A stretch of 64,000 bases of DNA, taken from Ilex aquifolium (lineage: Eukaryota > Streptophyta > Magnoliopsida > Aquifoliales > Aquifoliaceae). The stretch is taken from positions 12,750,451 through 12,814,450 of the forward strand of contig OX637395.1 of assembly GCA_951799425.1 (NCBI GenBank), read 5' to 3'. Positions 45,765-56,077 of this stretch are shown piece after piece (within the stretch, counting starts at the first letter, position 1; every line of letters begins with the position of its first letter). Below the pieces are notes generated by a model, which was given only the letters and a program-made list of their open reading frames with translations, made no database searches and had not been told where the DNA came from. Position numbers and translations under genes: made by a program.

Positions 45765-48396
45765 ATGTCTGCCTCTTCTGGTGCTACTCGTTCCTCTGTT
45801 TCCCTACTAGGGGATCGGTTTGAGGACACCGATTTAGGAGATGTAGGCGACGAAATTGATAACTTTCCTGGTGTGGAGGCTGTAGAAGCCGAGGTTGGCA
45901 TTGAGGAACCTCCCTCTACATCATCTCCCATGCCCCCCAGACCTGACAAAGGCAAGGGCAAGGTGAGTGGAGTTGGGATTGAAGAAAAAGCCTCATATTT
46001 GGGGCTTGCCTTCAGGCATTCCCAGTCTGTTGGCTATAGTAGAGAGGTCCCTGGGTTAATGAGAGCTTATAAAGCTCGATACGGTTTTCCTCCTGGGGTT
46101 GAGCCCTAGTGCCCAGATAAATCCATTTACTATGTAGAACAAGTGCGCCAGAGGGTCTGTTTCTTCCTGGCTGCCTTTGAGAACGGTCTTCGCTTTCCCC
46201 TGCATCCTTTTATTAAGGCTGTTCTGCAACACTTTAATGTATGCCCTTCCCAGCTTTCCCCCAACTTCTATGGCATTATGGTAGACCTCTTAGTCATCTT
46301 TAAGAAGCATAAACTCGGGGTTCCTAGCATTTCTCTACTTATGGAGCTTTTCAACGTCAAGCTGACCTCTTCCGAAGGTTTTCTATATATTTCTAAGCGA
46401 ACTAATGCTAGGAAGATTATTACCGACCTCCCATCTTCTCACAAAGCGTGGAAAAAATATTTCTTTTATATTGGGGCTACCAACTGGGAATACAATCATG
46501 CGGATAAGACAGATACTCTTGGTATCCCCACGGCTTGGACTACCCCAGAAAACTTGCGTGAGTCTTCACTCGAGCTGACTGAGCCCTGATCTGGAATTTA
46601 TGGGCCTCTTGCCTTTCTCTTACGTGCATATTTTTTCTTTTTAGGTGGTCGTCCTGAGTTCAGCCCTAAAGATAAGAAGGTGCTACTGAAGTTGGGGAAA
46701 ATCAAGCTAGAGAGGTACACTGATCTTATTGAGTCTTGGAATCTGGTGGAGCTAGGTCTGAGTCCCCCTTCGGCAACCTTAGCTATTCCAATATCTGTTA
46801 TAGGAGCTGAAAAAGGTAATATCACTGTTACTTTCTTTCTTTCCCTATTTCGTTTCCTTTTTATACCTCCTGATTTCATTCAGATCTTCCAGGTCCTTCC
46901 ACCATGAGGTCTACTCCTGAAGAGCTCAAGGCTAAGGTTGAAGAGCTGATGAAAGGTGGTAAATCCGGCAAGCGGAAGGCCCAGGCCGGCTCTGGGAGTG
47001 GCCCAATCACCAGGGCTAAAATCCCAAGATTGGAGATGCCTTCGCCTTCCTCATCTGCTAAAGAACCGGCTCCCATCAAGGCACCGCCTTCCTCATCCGA
47101 CACTCCTCAAACTGCAGTCATCTCTTCCCCTCCAGAGGCCCAGCCTGTGTTGGTGCCAGCTCAAGTGGGAGGTCAGGCATCCCCTTCCTCCTCTGAGGTC
47201 GGGAGAGCTTTGAGATTAATCCCCGATCTCCAGCCCAGAACTTTCTCATACAGTGCTTCTGGGAAGATGATGGAGAAAGAGGGGAAATCCGAAGAGGAAG
47301 ATGAAGACTCATACTTCGACAACCTGGATCTAGCTGCAGGAGCTGTTTCCTCTATTTTTTCTGAATCCGACGTCCTGAAGGCTGCTTCAGTGCCTCTCGA
47401 GGACTCCATCACCTCAGCTCTTCAGGGAGCAGCTGCTGTGAGTACCTTACCAGCTCTATTTACCCTTGCATAATAGCTTTACGTAATTTTGCTGATCTTC
47501 CTTTTATATCCCAGGCTGCCCTCCATGCGAAAGGTTTATTGCACTGGATCCGGTCTCATGAGCGCTCTGCGAAGGCCCTGAAGGCATATGAGGTCAAAGT
47601 TACTGAGTTGTCCCTTGAAAACGAGGATCTCAGGGCTCAGGTGCAAAGCCTTAAGGAGCAAACAGCGAAGCAAGCCTCCGATCTCAAGCATACCTTAACC
47701 GTCAAGGTCAGAGCTGAGGAAGGGGAAAAAAAAGCTCGGGATGAGTTACGGATAACCAAGGAGGATCTGATGCTCACGACTGAGGCATGGTCCAAAGCTA
47801 GTCAAGAGGCCTTTGATACCAAGAAAGAACTCAGCCAGGCAAATCAGGATTACCTCACCCTTAACGAAGCAAACGACAAGCTCTGCGAGGAGCTCGAGGT
47901 GCAGAAAGACCTGGTCAAACAGAGGGATAGAGAGGTAGCCGAGCTGAAAGATGAGGCTACCACCTTGTGGGCTACTGGGTGGCTCGCCTTTAGGCGCAAG
48001 GTTATCAAAGCTTTTCCTGACCTCGACTTCAACTTCCCTATCCCCACCGAGGAAGAAATGGAAGAGTCTGGCTCTGATAATGAGGAGGATGCCTCGGTCC
48101 CATCAGCTGAAGCCTTGAGTCATGACGTACCTGCCACTGGGACTTCCGGAGCTCTTACCGTAATTCCTGAGCTCCCAACTGCGATTCCTGAGCTCCCCAC
48201 TGCAGCTCCTGCTTTTCCTGTCATTACACCGTTTTCAGCTGACCTGGTGACTGAGGCCCTTGCTCAAAGTTCGGAATCAAGGGGAGCAGGGACCCTCGTG
48301 GCTGGCATTTCTGGAAGCTCTTCCCTACCTTCTGCTGCTGAGGGCTCATCTGCCGAGCTGCGAGATCCTTCAATTACTCATTCTTTAGATACTTAG
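45765..48396 (+). pseudogene. Antisense gene 1: transposon-domain and coiled-coil protein
   Basis: Four exons with GT-AG borders and agreeing phases: 45765-46557, 46645-46815, 46884-47437, 47515-48396 (about 799 codons). The N-terminus is Ser-rich and acidic. The core VCFFLAAFENGLRFPLHPFI and FNVCPSQLSPNFYGIMVDLL matches, from memory, the pattern of the plant 'putative gypsy type transposon' domain (Transposase_28-like). A basic region KSGKRKAQAGSGSGPITRAK could be a nuclear signal. Exon 4 is a long charged coiled coil (about 150 residues) with a Ser/Pro tail. A single in-frame TAG at 46108-46110 interrupts exon 1. It runs opposite to gag-pol, so its introns are not spliceable in the genomic RNA. 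Function is unknown. Confidence 0.65.
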
Positions 48397-49104
48397 AGCT
48401 CTTTCTGTGCTCATGTAATTCTATCTTCTTCTTTTTCCTTTGTACTTCGAACTTGTGTTTTGGAATACAAACTTCATAAAGTAATTTCTGAATCTCGTTT
48501 TGAATTGTGATGTGTGATGTGTTGTGATTTGAGACATAACTCACATGGTTCTATTTTTCTGAATGGTTCTGTTTTTCTGAATTTTCTTGCACTTTCCTTG
48601 CCCCACTTGCTTTGAGAAGTGCTTCAGTCCTTCTTGAAGCAGGATTATGGACTTCGGGAGCTGCCAAGTTCTTTTGATGAACTAAGGAACCCATTAGGAA
48701 CTTCATCATTCTGATGCGAGCAAGGTTCTTGGAACTGCAGGTCTCAAAGACTTGCTATAGAGGTGCTATGATGCCAACCGGACTGAGCTCAAATATGAGG
48801 AATATTCTGTTTGGGTGGGGTCAGAACTCTCTTCGGTTGTTTGGAATGCATTAGGAGGTATAGTCTTGCGCTGGTTCCTTTTCCTGCCTTTTCCCAACCG
48901 TTTTCCATAACCGTAACCACCTTTAATAATTAGGAAACCAAAAAGACAGTCGATTCCCTTTCGCGTGGCTCTTGGTTTCCTAAAAACTTACGACCTTCTT
49001 TAAGTCTCCTATCATCTGCTGAATTTCTTTCCTCTCTTGCGAAAAATATTCCTGAGTTTCTTCTTGGCTCTTGTGACTACTCTCTTTCTTTACCATAACC
49101 TTTA
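48397..49104. other. Spacer between antisense genes 1 and 2
   Basis: Includes the likely gene 1 3' UTR ('gtaattctatc...aataca' near 48415-48475) and the gene 2 leader. No further ORF. Confidence 0.4.
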
Positions 49105-50195
49105 ATGGCTGCTTCTGCTTCTTCTTTGTTCAAGGAACGCACTTCCTTTGGAATCGAATGGAAGTGACACTGTCGCTATTTATCTCCTTCAACCTTAGAG
49201 CCCTTTGATTTGGAAGCCATCAAGAAACGGTTCTTTCCTGATCTTGATTTGCCTCTGCGAGTCCCTTCCCCTGACGAGCCCTGCAGCTACCTTTCTCGAG
49301 GGGAAGTCTGTTTCTTTGAGGGTGCAATGGACATAGGGCTTCGCCTTCCCCTTCATCCGGCTATCGGGCGAGTTCTTGCCTATTATGGTCTATGCCCTTC
49401 TCGCCTTTCCCCACGAGGATGGGCCGCTATGGTGAGTTTTTTTTTGTTCTGGCGCCTGTATGGCAACGGTAGGTTTCCCTATGTTTCTGAGTTCCTTTAC
49501 TTCTTCGAGATCGAGGAAGACGATGCCCCCTGCTTCAGCTTCTTTTGTTGGAGGCACTTTAATTTACCTCGTTTGGTTCTAGGCCTTCCTTCCAATCCTG
49601 AAGGGTGGTCTAAACGTTTCTTCTTTGCTTCTGGGGAGTCTTGGCGGTCCACTGAGGATCGTTGCCGTAAAGCTAGGATTCCACGGTCCTGGAAGAGCTT
49701 CTCTCGTATTGGTAGGTTTGAGCTGAGCTCTCTTGTATATATACTTTTCTTGAAGATATATTCTTATTATATTCCTGTTGCGCAGGTCCACCTGATCTGG
49801 ACGTGCCCGAGATGACGAGCATTGATGAGCTGTTGCTTGTGGAGCCGAGGACTTATTATGAGCTGATGACGAGTGCCAACCTTTATTTGCTTGGGGCTGA
49901 GGCTACCGAGTATGAATTTTCCTCTGTTCCCTATTCTTCCTGGACCTCTTTTTCTGATTCTGACGAGGAAGGGGATTCCGACGAGGAGGGGGACATTGGT
50001 GTGAGCTCAAAGAGGCGTAAGAGGGATGGCTCTTTCTCACCCGACTCTCTTTCCACTATTTTTCTTACTACAGCGGGTCAGAAGCTTCTTGATTCACTCT
50101 ATAAGGCTGAACAAGAAAGAGATGAGCTGAAGGGGGAGAATGCTCGCCTGAAGGAGGAAGTGGCCGAGCTGAAGTCACAGCTCAAGAAGGATTAG
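49105..50195 (+). pseudogene. Antisense gene 2: second transposon-domain/coiled-coil protein
   Basis: Two exons, 49105-49711 and 49786-50195, phase 1 join (338 codons). ATG MAASASSLFKERTSFGIEWK is followed by an in-frame TGA (49165-49167). Past it the domain CFFEGAMDIGLRLPLHPAIG, YYGLCPSRLSPRGWAAM, PYVSEFLYFFEIEEDDA repeats the core of gene 1. The second exon has an acidic run (SFSDSDEEGDSDEEGD), a basic KRRKRD and a leucine-heptad end (ERDELKGENARLKEEVAEL). Same layout as gene 1 but shorter, so the pair looks like an old duplication. Confidence 0.62.
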
Positions 50196-50354
50196 GAGTT
50201 CTACCTCCCTGTACTCCCTTTGTTTTCTTGAATGATGTCAAACTATGTCTCTCTTTATATTTTCTTGAACGCTTGTACTCTTGAATTTTTCGACTATCAG
50301 CTCTTTCTTTTTAGAATGTGCATGTCCATGTATGAGCTGAGGGGGTCGTCTCTT

Positions 50355-51055
50355 ATGAGCTATGGAGCTCATTCTGAATTCTGTAAATTTAGACACTGAG
50401 CTCTTCCAGCACATTCTTCGCGTTCAGAACACGAACGTAGATGGAAAACAGAAGATCATGTTTGTACTAACATCCGCTGTACTAGACATGAAATTGAGAG
50501 ATGACCTTTATCGTTTGGAGAAGATCAGGAACCACCGTGGTCTTCGTCAGTATTGGGTTTTTTTTGAGTGTGTGGGCAGCACACGAAGATTCCTGGTCGT
50601 GGGGGAAAGACTGTTGGTGTCTCCAAGAAGAGACCAGCTTGAATTTTATGAGCTTAGAAGCTTATCGTTTGTATATGAGCTGAAGAGCTCATCTTGAATT
50701 TTATAAGCTGAGAAGCTTATCGTTTGTTTTTGAGCTGAAGAGCTCATCTTGTACTTTATAAGCTGAGAAGCTTATCGTGTTTTTATGAGCTGAAGAGCTC
50801 ATCTTGAATTTTTATAAGCTGAGAAGCTTATCGTTTGTTTATGAGCTGAAGAGCTCATCTTGTATTTTATAAGCTGAAAAGCTTATCGTTTGTTTATGAG
50901 CTGAAGAGCTCATCTTGTATTTTATAAGCTGAGAAGCTTATCGTTTGTTTATGAGCTGAAGAGCTCATCTTGTACTTTATAAGCTGAGAAGCTTATCGTG
51001 TTTTTATGAGCTGAAGAGCTCATCTTGACTTTTTATAAGCTGAGAAGCTTGTCGT
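50355..51055. repeat. 55-bp tandem array with two hairpins per unit
   Basis: Seven regular units at 50675, 50730, 50785, 50841, 50896, 50951 and 51006. Each holds ATGAGCTGAAGAGCTCAT (7-bp stem, GAAG loop) and, 28 bases on, ATAAGCTGAGAAGCTTAT (7-bp stem, GAGA loop). Degenerate hairpins at 50355 and 50648 flank the RPS18 fragment. Stems are kept while spacers vary. Confidence 0.9.
50399..50633 (+). pseudogene. RPS18: Captured fragment of ribosomal protein S18 (processed, deleted)
   Basis: Reads FQHILRVQNTNVDGKQKIMF then ALDMKLRDDL-like LDMKLRDDLYRLEKIRNHRG, LRQYW, then after a 1-base slip GQHTK..GR.GKTVGVSKKR. This is cytosolic 40S ribosomal protein S18 from near its N-terminus to its C-terminus. 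About 68 internal residues (between MF.LTS and the LDMKL block) are missing. No introns lie in the retained parts, so the source was probably mRNA. It is inside the first unit of the hairpin array, in the same strand as the antisense genes. Confidence 0.85.
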
Positions 51056-51160
51056 TAACTGCAGAGCTTGTTCCATATGTACTTGTTGCACATTCCTTTC
51101 TTCGGAAATCATAAAAGACTCGTTTATTTTTATTGAAAATAGCTCTATTACATGAAAAAC

Positions 51161-52840
51161 TTACTGAAAGAACTTCTTAAGGTGCTCGGCATTCCAAGAG
51201 TGGGGTAGGATTTTTCCTTCCTCCGTTTGTAGCTCATAGTTTCCTGGTCTGATTACCCTTGATATGATATAGGGTCCTTCCCAGTTGGGTCCCAGCTTCC
51301 CATGTGTGGGGTCCTTCTTCGCAAGTAGAAGCCTCCTAAGTATCAAGTCTCCAACCTTGAAACTTATGTGCCTTACCTTCCTATCGTAGTATCTTGCAGT
51401 TTTCCTTTGATAAATTTGTACGCGATGCAGAGCTCTCTCTCTCTTTTCATCCAAGAGATCGAGGTTCAATAGGAGAGACTCATCATTGTGCTCGGCATCC
51501 GCAAACTCCACCCTAGGTGATTGGAGTCCTACCTCAACAGGTGCCATCGCCTCGGTCCCAAAGGCCAAAGCAAACGGGGTTTCCTGAGTTGCAGATCTGA
51601 CGGTGGTCCTGTAGGCCCACAAAACTTCAGGGATGTACTTCACCCATTTGCCCTTTAGGTTTTCTAATTTGGTCTTCAGAGCTGTCTTTATGGTTCTGAT
51701 TGTGACCTCTGATTGTCCATTGGATTGAGGATGTGCAGGAGCTGAGAAATAGTTCTTTATCCCGAGCTCAGCACAAAATCTTTTAAATTTTGAGTTGTCA
51801 AACTGTTTCCCATTGTCAGACACGACTGCTCTGGGAACTCCAAACCTGCAAACTATTGATTTCCAAACGAAGTTTTGGACCTTTTGTTCGGTGATTGTTG
51901 CCAAAGGTTCAACCTCTGCCCACTTGATGAAGTAATCCACTCCTATGATAGCAAACTTGCATTGTCCTACACCGGTGGGAAGGGGTCCAAGAATGTCCAA
52001 ACCCCACTGTTGAAAGGGCCATGGGCTTACCACCGAGGTTAGCAGCTCGGGTGGACAATGGGAAATATTGGCATGCTCTTGGCAAGTCTTACATCTCTTG
52101 ACCAATTCGGTGGCATCTTTAAGCATAGTGGGCCAATAATACCCTTGCCTCAGTACTTTTCCTGCCAAGGCCCGAGCTCCTATGTGATTGCCGCATATTC
52201 CTTCATGTACTTCTCTGAGTATATAGTTGGCATCTTCATCCCCCACGCATTTAAGGAGAGGTGCTGAAAATCCTCGTTTGTACAGATTTCCTTGTAGCAT
52301 AGGAAATCTGGCTGACCTGGTTCTCAGCTTGAAGGCCTCCTTAGCATCGCCTGGCAAGGTTCCTTTTTGCAGGTATTCTATGATGGGGTCCATCCAGCTC
52401 GGCTGAGCTACGATCGGTAGCACTTTCTCCCTTTCAATGCTTACTGAAGGCTCCGGAAGGTGCTCCACTAGTATTAGCCTATCCAAGTCTTCTTGTGAGG
52501 CAGTTGCTAACCTTGCCAACGCATCTGCTCGTGAATTCTCTGCTCTGGGCACGTGTCTGATCTTAACCTGCACAAACGTCTTCATTAGTTCCCGTACCTT
52601 TCTGAGGTAAATGATCATTTTTTCGCCTCTCGCTTCGTAGGATTCCTCTATCTGTTTCACCACTAGTTGAGAGTCGCTGCAGATCTCCAGCTGTTCTGCT
52701 TCCATAGAATGAGCGAGATTGAGCCCAGCGATGACAGCTTCATATTCTGCCTCGTTATTTGAAGCTTTAAACCCAAATCTAAGTGTATGCTCGACATCTA
52801 TTCCTTCTGGAGAGGTCAGGATCATACCTGCACCGCTTCC
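51161..52840 (-). pseudogene. Element A second RNase H and integrase
   Basis: Continues the gag-pol frame past a single in-frame TAG (52836-52838). The second (archaeal-type) RNase H has catalytic SVDGAAN, NNEAEYEAVIAGL, CSDSQLVVKQ and NSRADALARLA. Integrase follows: H-H-C-C zinc domain (HEGICGNHIGA ... CKTCQEHA), core D of WGLDILGPLP, D of VVSDNGKQFD, E of NGQSEVTIRTIK, then KVGDLILRR and LGPNWEGPYIISRV at the C-terminus (no chromodomain). Except for that stop it is intact over 554 codons. Confidence 0.88.
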
Positions 52841-55800
52841 CTAAGCGTTGGCAGCTCCATCCACTGAAAGCCTCCATATGGGGAGGTCTGGTACTAAATC
52901 TGCGGTCTCCATAGGTGCTACTGCTGTGAATTCTGCGATGAAATCTGCCAAAATTTGCCCTTTGATGGCAGTTCTTGGCTTATATCTGATATCAAACTCA
53001 CTGAGCTGTATGGCCCATTTAACCAACCTCCCCGAAGACTCTGGCTTATGCAGCACTTGTTTCAACGGCTGGTCTGTTGGAACTTCAATAGTATGAGCCT
53101 GAAAATATGGTCTAAGTCTCCTAGCTGTTGTAACCAAAGCTAAAACGAGTTTCTCCATCTTTGGATATCTCTCATCTGCCCCCCTCAGAGCTCTGTTGCA
53201 GTAGTAGACTGGCTGCTGAGCTCTGTCTCGCTCCCTAACCAGCGCTGCACTTGTTGAAAAATCTGAAATTGCCAAGTAGAGAGTAAGGACCTCCCCTTCT
53301 ATGGGGCTCACCAAAACAGGAGGAGAGCTCATATAATTTTTCAGGGCTTTGAATGCTTCTTCGCATTTGGTATCCCACTGGAATGCTTTCTTCAAGACTT
53401 GGAAGAATGATTGGCATTTGTCGCTTGACCTAGACACAAAACGGCTCAGGGCAGCTATTCTACCTGTCTGGCGTTGTACCTCCCTTGTGTTGGATGGTGA
53501 CTGCATATCCAACACCGCCCTAACCTTCTCTGGGTTAGCTTCAATTCCTCGGTTGCTAACTATAAAACCCAGAAACTTTCCTGCTGAGACACCGAACGCA
53601 CACTTCGCAGGGTTGAGCTTCATCTTGTATTCCTTTAGAATCTGGAATGATTCAGCTAGGTGGTCGATGTGGAGCTCTGCCTTCAGTGACTTTACTAACA
53701 TGTCGTCGATGTAGACCTCCATGGATGCACCTATCTGCTTTTGGAACATCCTATTCACCAATCGCTGGTAAGTGGCTCCAGCGTTTTTCAATCCAAAAGG
53801 CATGACCTGATAACAGTATGTTCCCTGTTCAGTCACAAATGAGGTCTTTTCTTGGTCGTTGGAATCCATCCTGATCTGGTTATAACCTGAGAAGGCGTCC
53901 ATGAAGCTAAGGAGCTCGTGCCCGGCTGTGGCGTCCACTATTAAGTCGATCCGAGGTAAGGGAAAGCTGTCCTTGGGGCATGCTCGGTAGAGGTCAGTAA
54001 AGTCGATGCACAGTCGCCATTTACCATTGGTCTTTTTGACAAGAACCACATTTGCCAACCAGGTAGGGTAGTCAACTTCCCTGATGGCCTTGGCATGGAG
54101 GAGTTTGCTGACCTCCTCATTTATTGCCCTTTGTCTTTCCGAGGCAAAACTCATTCTCTTCTGTTTGACGGGTTTGCAAGTTGGGTTCACGCTTAGCTTA
54201 TGGGTAATAATCGAATAGTCAATACCTTCCATGTCTTCTTGCTTCCAAGCAAACACCCCCATATTCTCCTTTAAGAACTGGATGCGGGGACCTTTGAGCT
54301 CATCGTTCAGTCTGGAACCTACATAAACGAGGTGCTCTGGCTCCCCATCAAGCTGAATTGGTTCCAGCTCTTCTGATGGCATTGGTCTTGTTTCCATCTC
54401 ATCTCTCATGTCGAGTTCATCCAATTGGATGTTCTCAACCTCCTTCATCTTCACAGAAGCCATGTAGCATTCTCTTGCTACACGTTGGTCTCCTCGGACC
54501 GCTCCGATTCCATTTTTCGTAGGGAATTTAACGACCAAGTGATAAGCAGACGGGATTGCCTTCATAGAATTGAGGGATGGCCTTCCAAGCAAGATGTTGT
54601 ATGCCGAAGGTGCGTCGACCACTAGGAATTTTACTGTTGTGGTGGCTTGACAAGGTGGGTCCCCTAGGGTGAGCACGAGTTGGATTGAGCCCAGGGGGAG
54701 CACCCTCTCTCCCGAGAATCCCAGCAAGTGAGTACTTACTGGTTCGAGTCTTTCCCGTCCTATGTCCATTTTGTCGAATGCAGGTGCAAAAATGATGTCC
54801 GCTGAGCTCCCGTTATCGATCAGAACTCGATGAACGATTCTATTAGCCACCACAGCTCGTACCACCAATGGATCATCGTGAGGGTACTGGCATCCCTCCA
54901 AATCAGAATCCGAAAAAGTGATAGTTGTATCTAAGCGTGGTGCTTTGGATACAGTGTGCACTTCGAGAGCTTCTTTGGCTCTGATTCGTCGGAGGTGTGC
55001 TTTCCTGGCTGTACTGGACTCTCCACCTCCCGCGAATCCTCCAGATATTACTCTAATCTCACCTAGAGGCTGCTGATGCGGTGCAGGTGCCTGCTGTTGG
55101 GGTGGAGGAGGTGGAAGAGCTCGGTTCTGGTTGTCATGGGCCACAAAGCATCGTAACTGTCCTCGCTGGATCAAAAACTCAATTTCCTTCTTTAGTTGAA
55201 TGCAGTCATCAGTGTGGTGACCATGATCTCTGTGGTAATCGCAATACTTCGTGGGGTCTCTCTTGGCCGGATCTGCCTTCATCCGAGGTGGCCATCTTAA
55301 GAACTTCTCGTTTTGGACCTCATACAGAACTTGTGACACAGCGGCAGTGAGTGGAGTGAATCGCTGAGGTCCGTATCTAGGCTGTAGCTCAGGCTGCATG
55401 GGGCCCAAGCGGTCTCTGACATTTCCTCTTCTCTTTAGCGAGCGGTCTCTATCCCTCCTTGGAAACCTTTCTCTCCCTTTTTCCTTCCTGGGACTTCGGT
55501 CCCTTCCCTTTTCTTCTTTTTCCTTCTCCTTTCGTGAGGATGTACTCCCTACTTTGGAAAGGAGTGCCTCTTCACCGTTTATATACTTTTCTGCCTTGGC
55601 TAACACTTCAGCCATGCTTGCCTGAGGGTTTTTAGATACAGAGAACATCAAATCCTTTGACTGCACTCCTAATCCTGCAATGAAAGCAGTAATGGCAAAC
55701 TTTTCGTCAGGGATATCCACCTTCAGCGATTCTGAATTGAACCTTTGTACATAAGATCGCAGGTTCTCATCAGGCCTCTGTCTTATATTTAATAAGTGAT

Positions 55801-56077
55801 AGCTCGGCTTCCTATAGATCCGAGCTCCGATGAAGTGTGACACAAAGGAAATGGAGAGTTCTTTGAAATAAGAAATCGAGGCTGGGGGGAGCCTATTGAA
55901 CCATGCCAAGGCTGACCCCTTCAAGGTGATGGCGAAGGCCCTGCACCGCACAGGGTCCTGGTATCCGTGCAACTCCATTTGGTTTTTGTAGGTGTTGAGG
56001 TGATCCACATGGTCTTTTGTCCCATCAAAGACCTCTATCTGAGGTACTCTGAACTTCGGAGGAAGGGGGATATGCAA
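52841..56077 (-). CDS. Element A gag (3' part), protease, RT and RNase H
   Basis: 1078-codon open frame. Gag capsid domain (FAITLKGSALAWFNRLPPAS) ~residues 40-130, a charged RK-rich stretch, zinc knuckle-like CDYHRDHGHHTDDC (~280), protease with IDNGSSADIIF (~420) and ILLGRPSLNSM, RT with KKTNGKWRLCIDFTDLYRAC, AFSGYNQIRMD (~730), QVMPFGLKNAGATYQRLVN and YIDDMLVKS (~787), then RNase H (TLYLAISDFSTSAALV, PVYYCNRALRGAD, SEFDIRYKPRTAIKGQILAD). The true start is 2.1 kb upstream in the gag piece beyond the nested LTR. Confidence 0.9.
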   Translation of the reverse strand: MHIPLPPKFRVPQIEVFDGTKDHVDHLNTYKNQMELHGYQDPVRCRAFAITLKGSALAWFNRLPPASISYFKELSISFVSHFIGARIYRKPSYHLLNIRQRPDENLRSYVQRFNSESLKVDIPDEKFAITAFIAGLGVQSKDLMFSVSKNPQASMAEVLAKAEKYINGEEALLSKVGSTSSRKEKEKEEKGRDRSPRKEKGRERFPRRDRDRSLKRRGNVRDRLGPMQPELQPRYGPQRFTPLTAAVSQVLYEVQNEKFLRWPPRMKADPAKRDPTKYCDYHRDHGHHTDDCIQLKKEIEFLIQRGQLRCFVAHDNQNRALPPPPPQQQAPAPHQQPLGEIRVISGGFAGGGESSTARKAHLRRIRAKEALEVHTVSKAPRLDTTITFSDSDLEGCQYPHDDPLVVRAVVANRIVHRVLIDNGSSADIIFAPAFDKMDIGRERLEPVSTHLLGFSGERVLPLGSIQLVLTLGDPPCQATTTVKFLVVDAPSAYNILLGRPSLNSMKAIPSAYHLVVKFPTKNGIGAVRGDQRVARECYMASVKMKEVENIQLDELDMRDEMETRPMPSEELEPIQLDGEPEHLVYVGSRLNDELKGPRIQFLKENMGVFAWKQEDMEGIDYSIITHKLSVNPTCKPVKQKRMSFASERQRAINEEVSKLLHAKAIREVDYPTWLANVVLVKKTNGKWRLCIDFTDLYRACPKDSFPLPRIDLIVDATAGHELLSFMDAFSGYNQIRMDSNDQEKTSFVTEQGTYCYQVMPFGLKNAGATYQRLVNRMFQKQIGASMEVYIDDMLVKSLKAELHIDHLAESFQILKEYKMKLNPAKCAFGVSAGKFLGFIVSNRGIEANPEKVRAVLDMQSPSNTREVQRQTGRIAALSRFVSRSSDKCQSFFQVLKKAFQWDTKCEEAFKALKNYMSSPPVLVSPIEGEVLTLYLAISDFSTSAALVRERDRAQQPVYYCNRALRGADERYPKMEKLVLALVTTARRLRPYFQAHTIEVPTDQPLKQVLHKPESSGRLVKWAIQLSEFDIRYKPRTAIKGQILADFIAEFTAVAPMETADLVPDLPIWRLSVDGAANA

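Noticed and set aside
50675..51055. CRISPR-like regular repeats
   Set aside because: Spacers are themselves repeated and the locus is inside a plant retrotransposon; it is a tandem satellite, not a CRISPR array.
53349..55625. Several plus-strand ORFs opposite element A pol
   Set aside because: Shadows of the 1078-codon minus-strand polyprotein; no introns or domains of their own, unlike the genes at 45765-50195.
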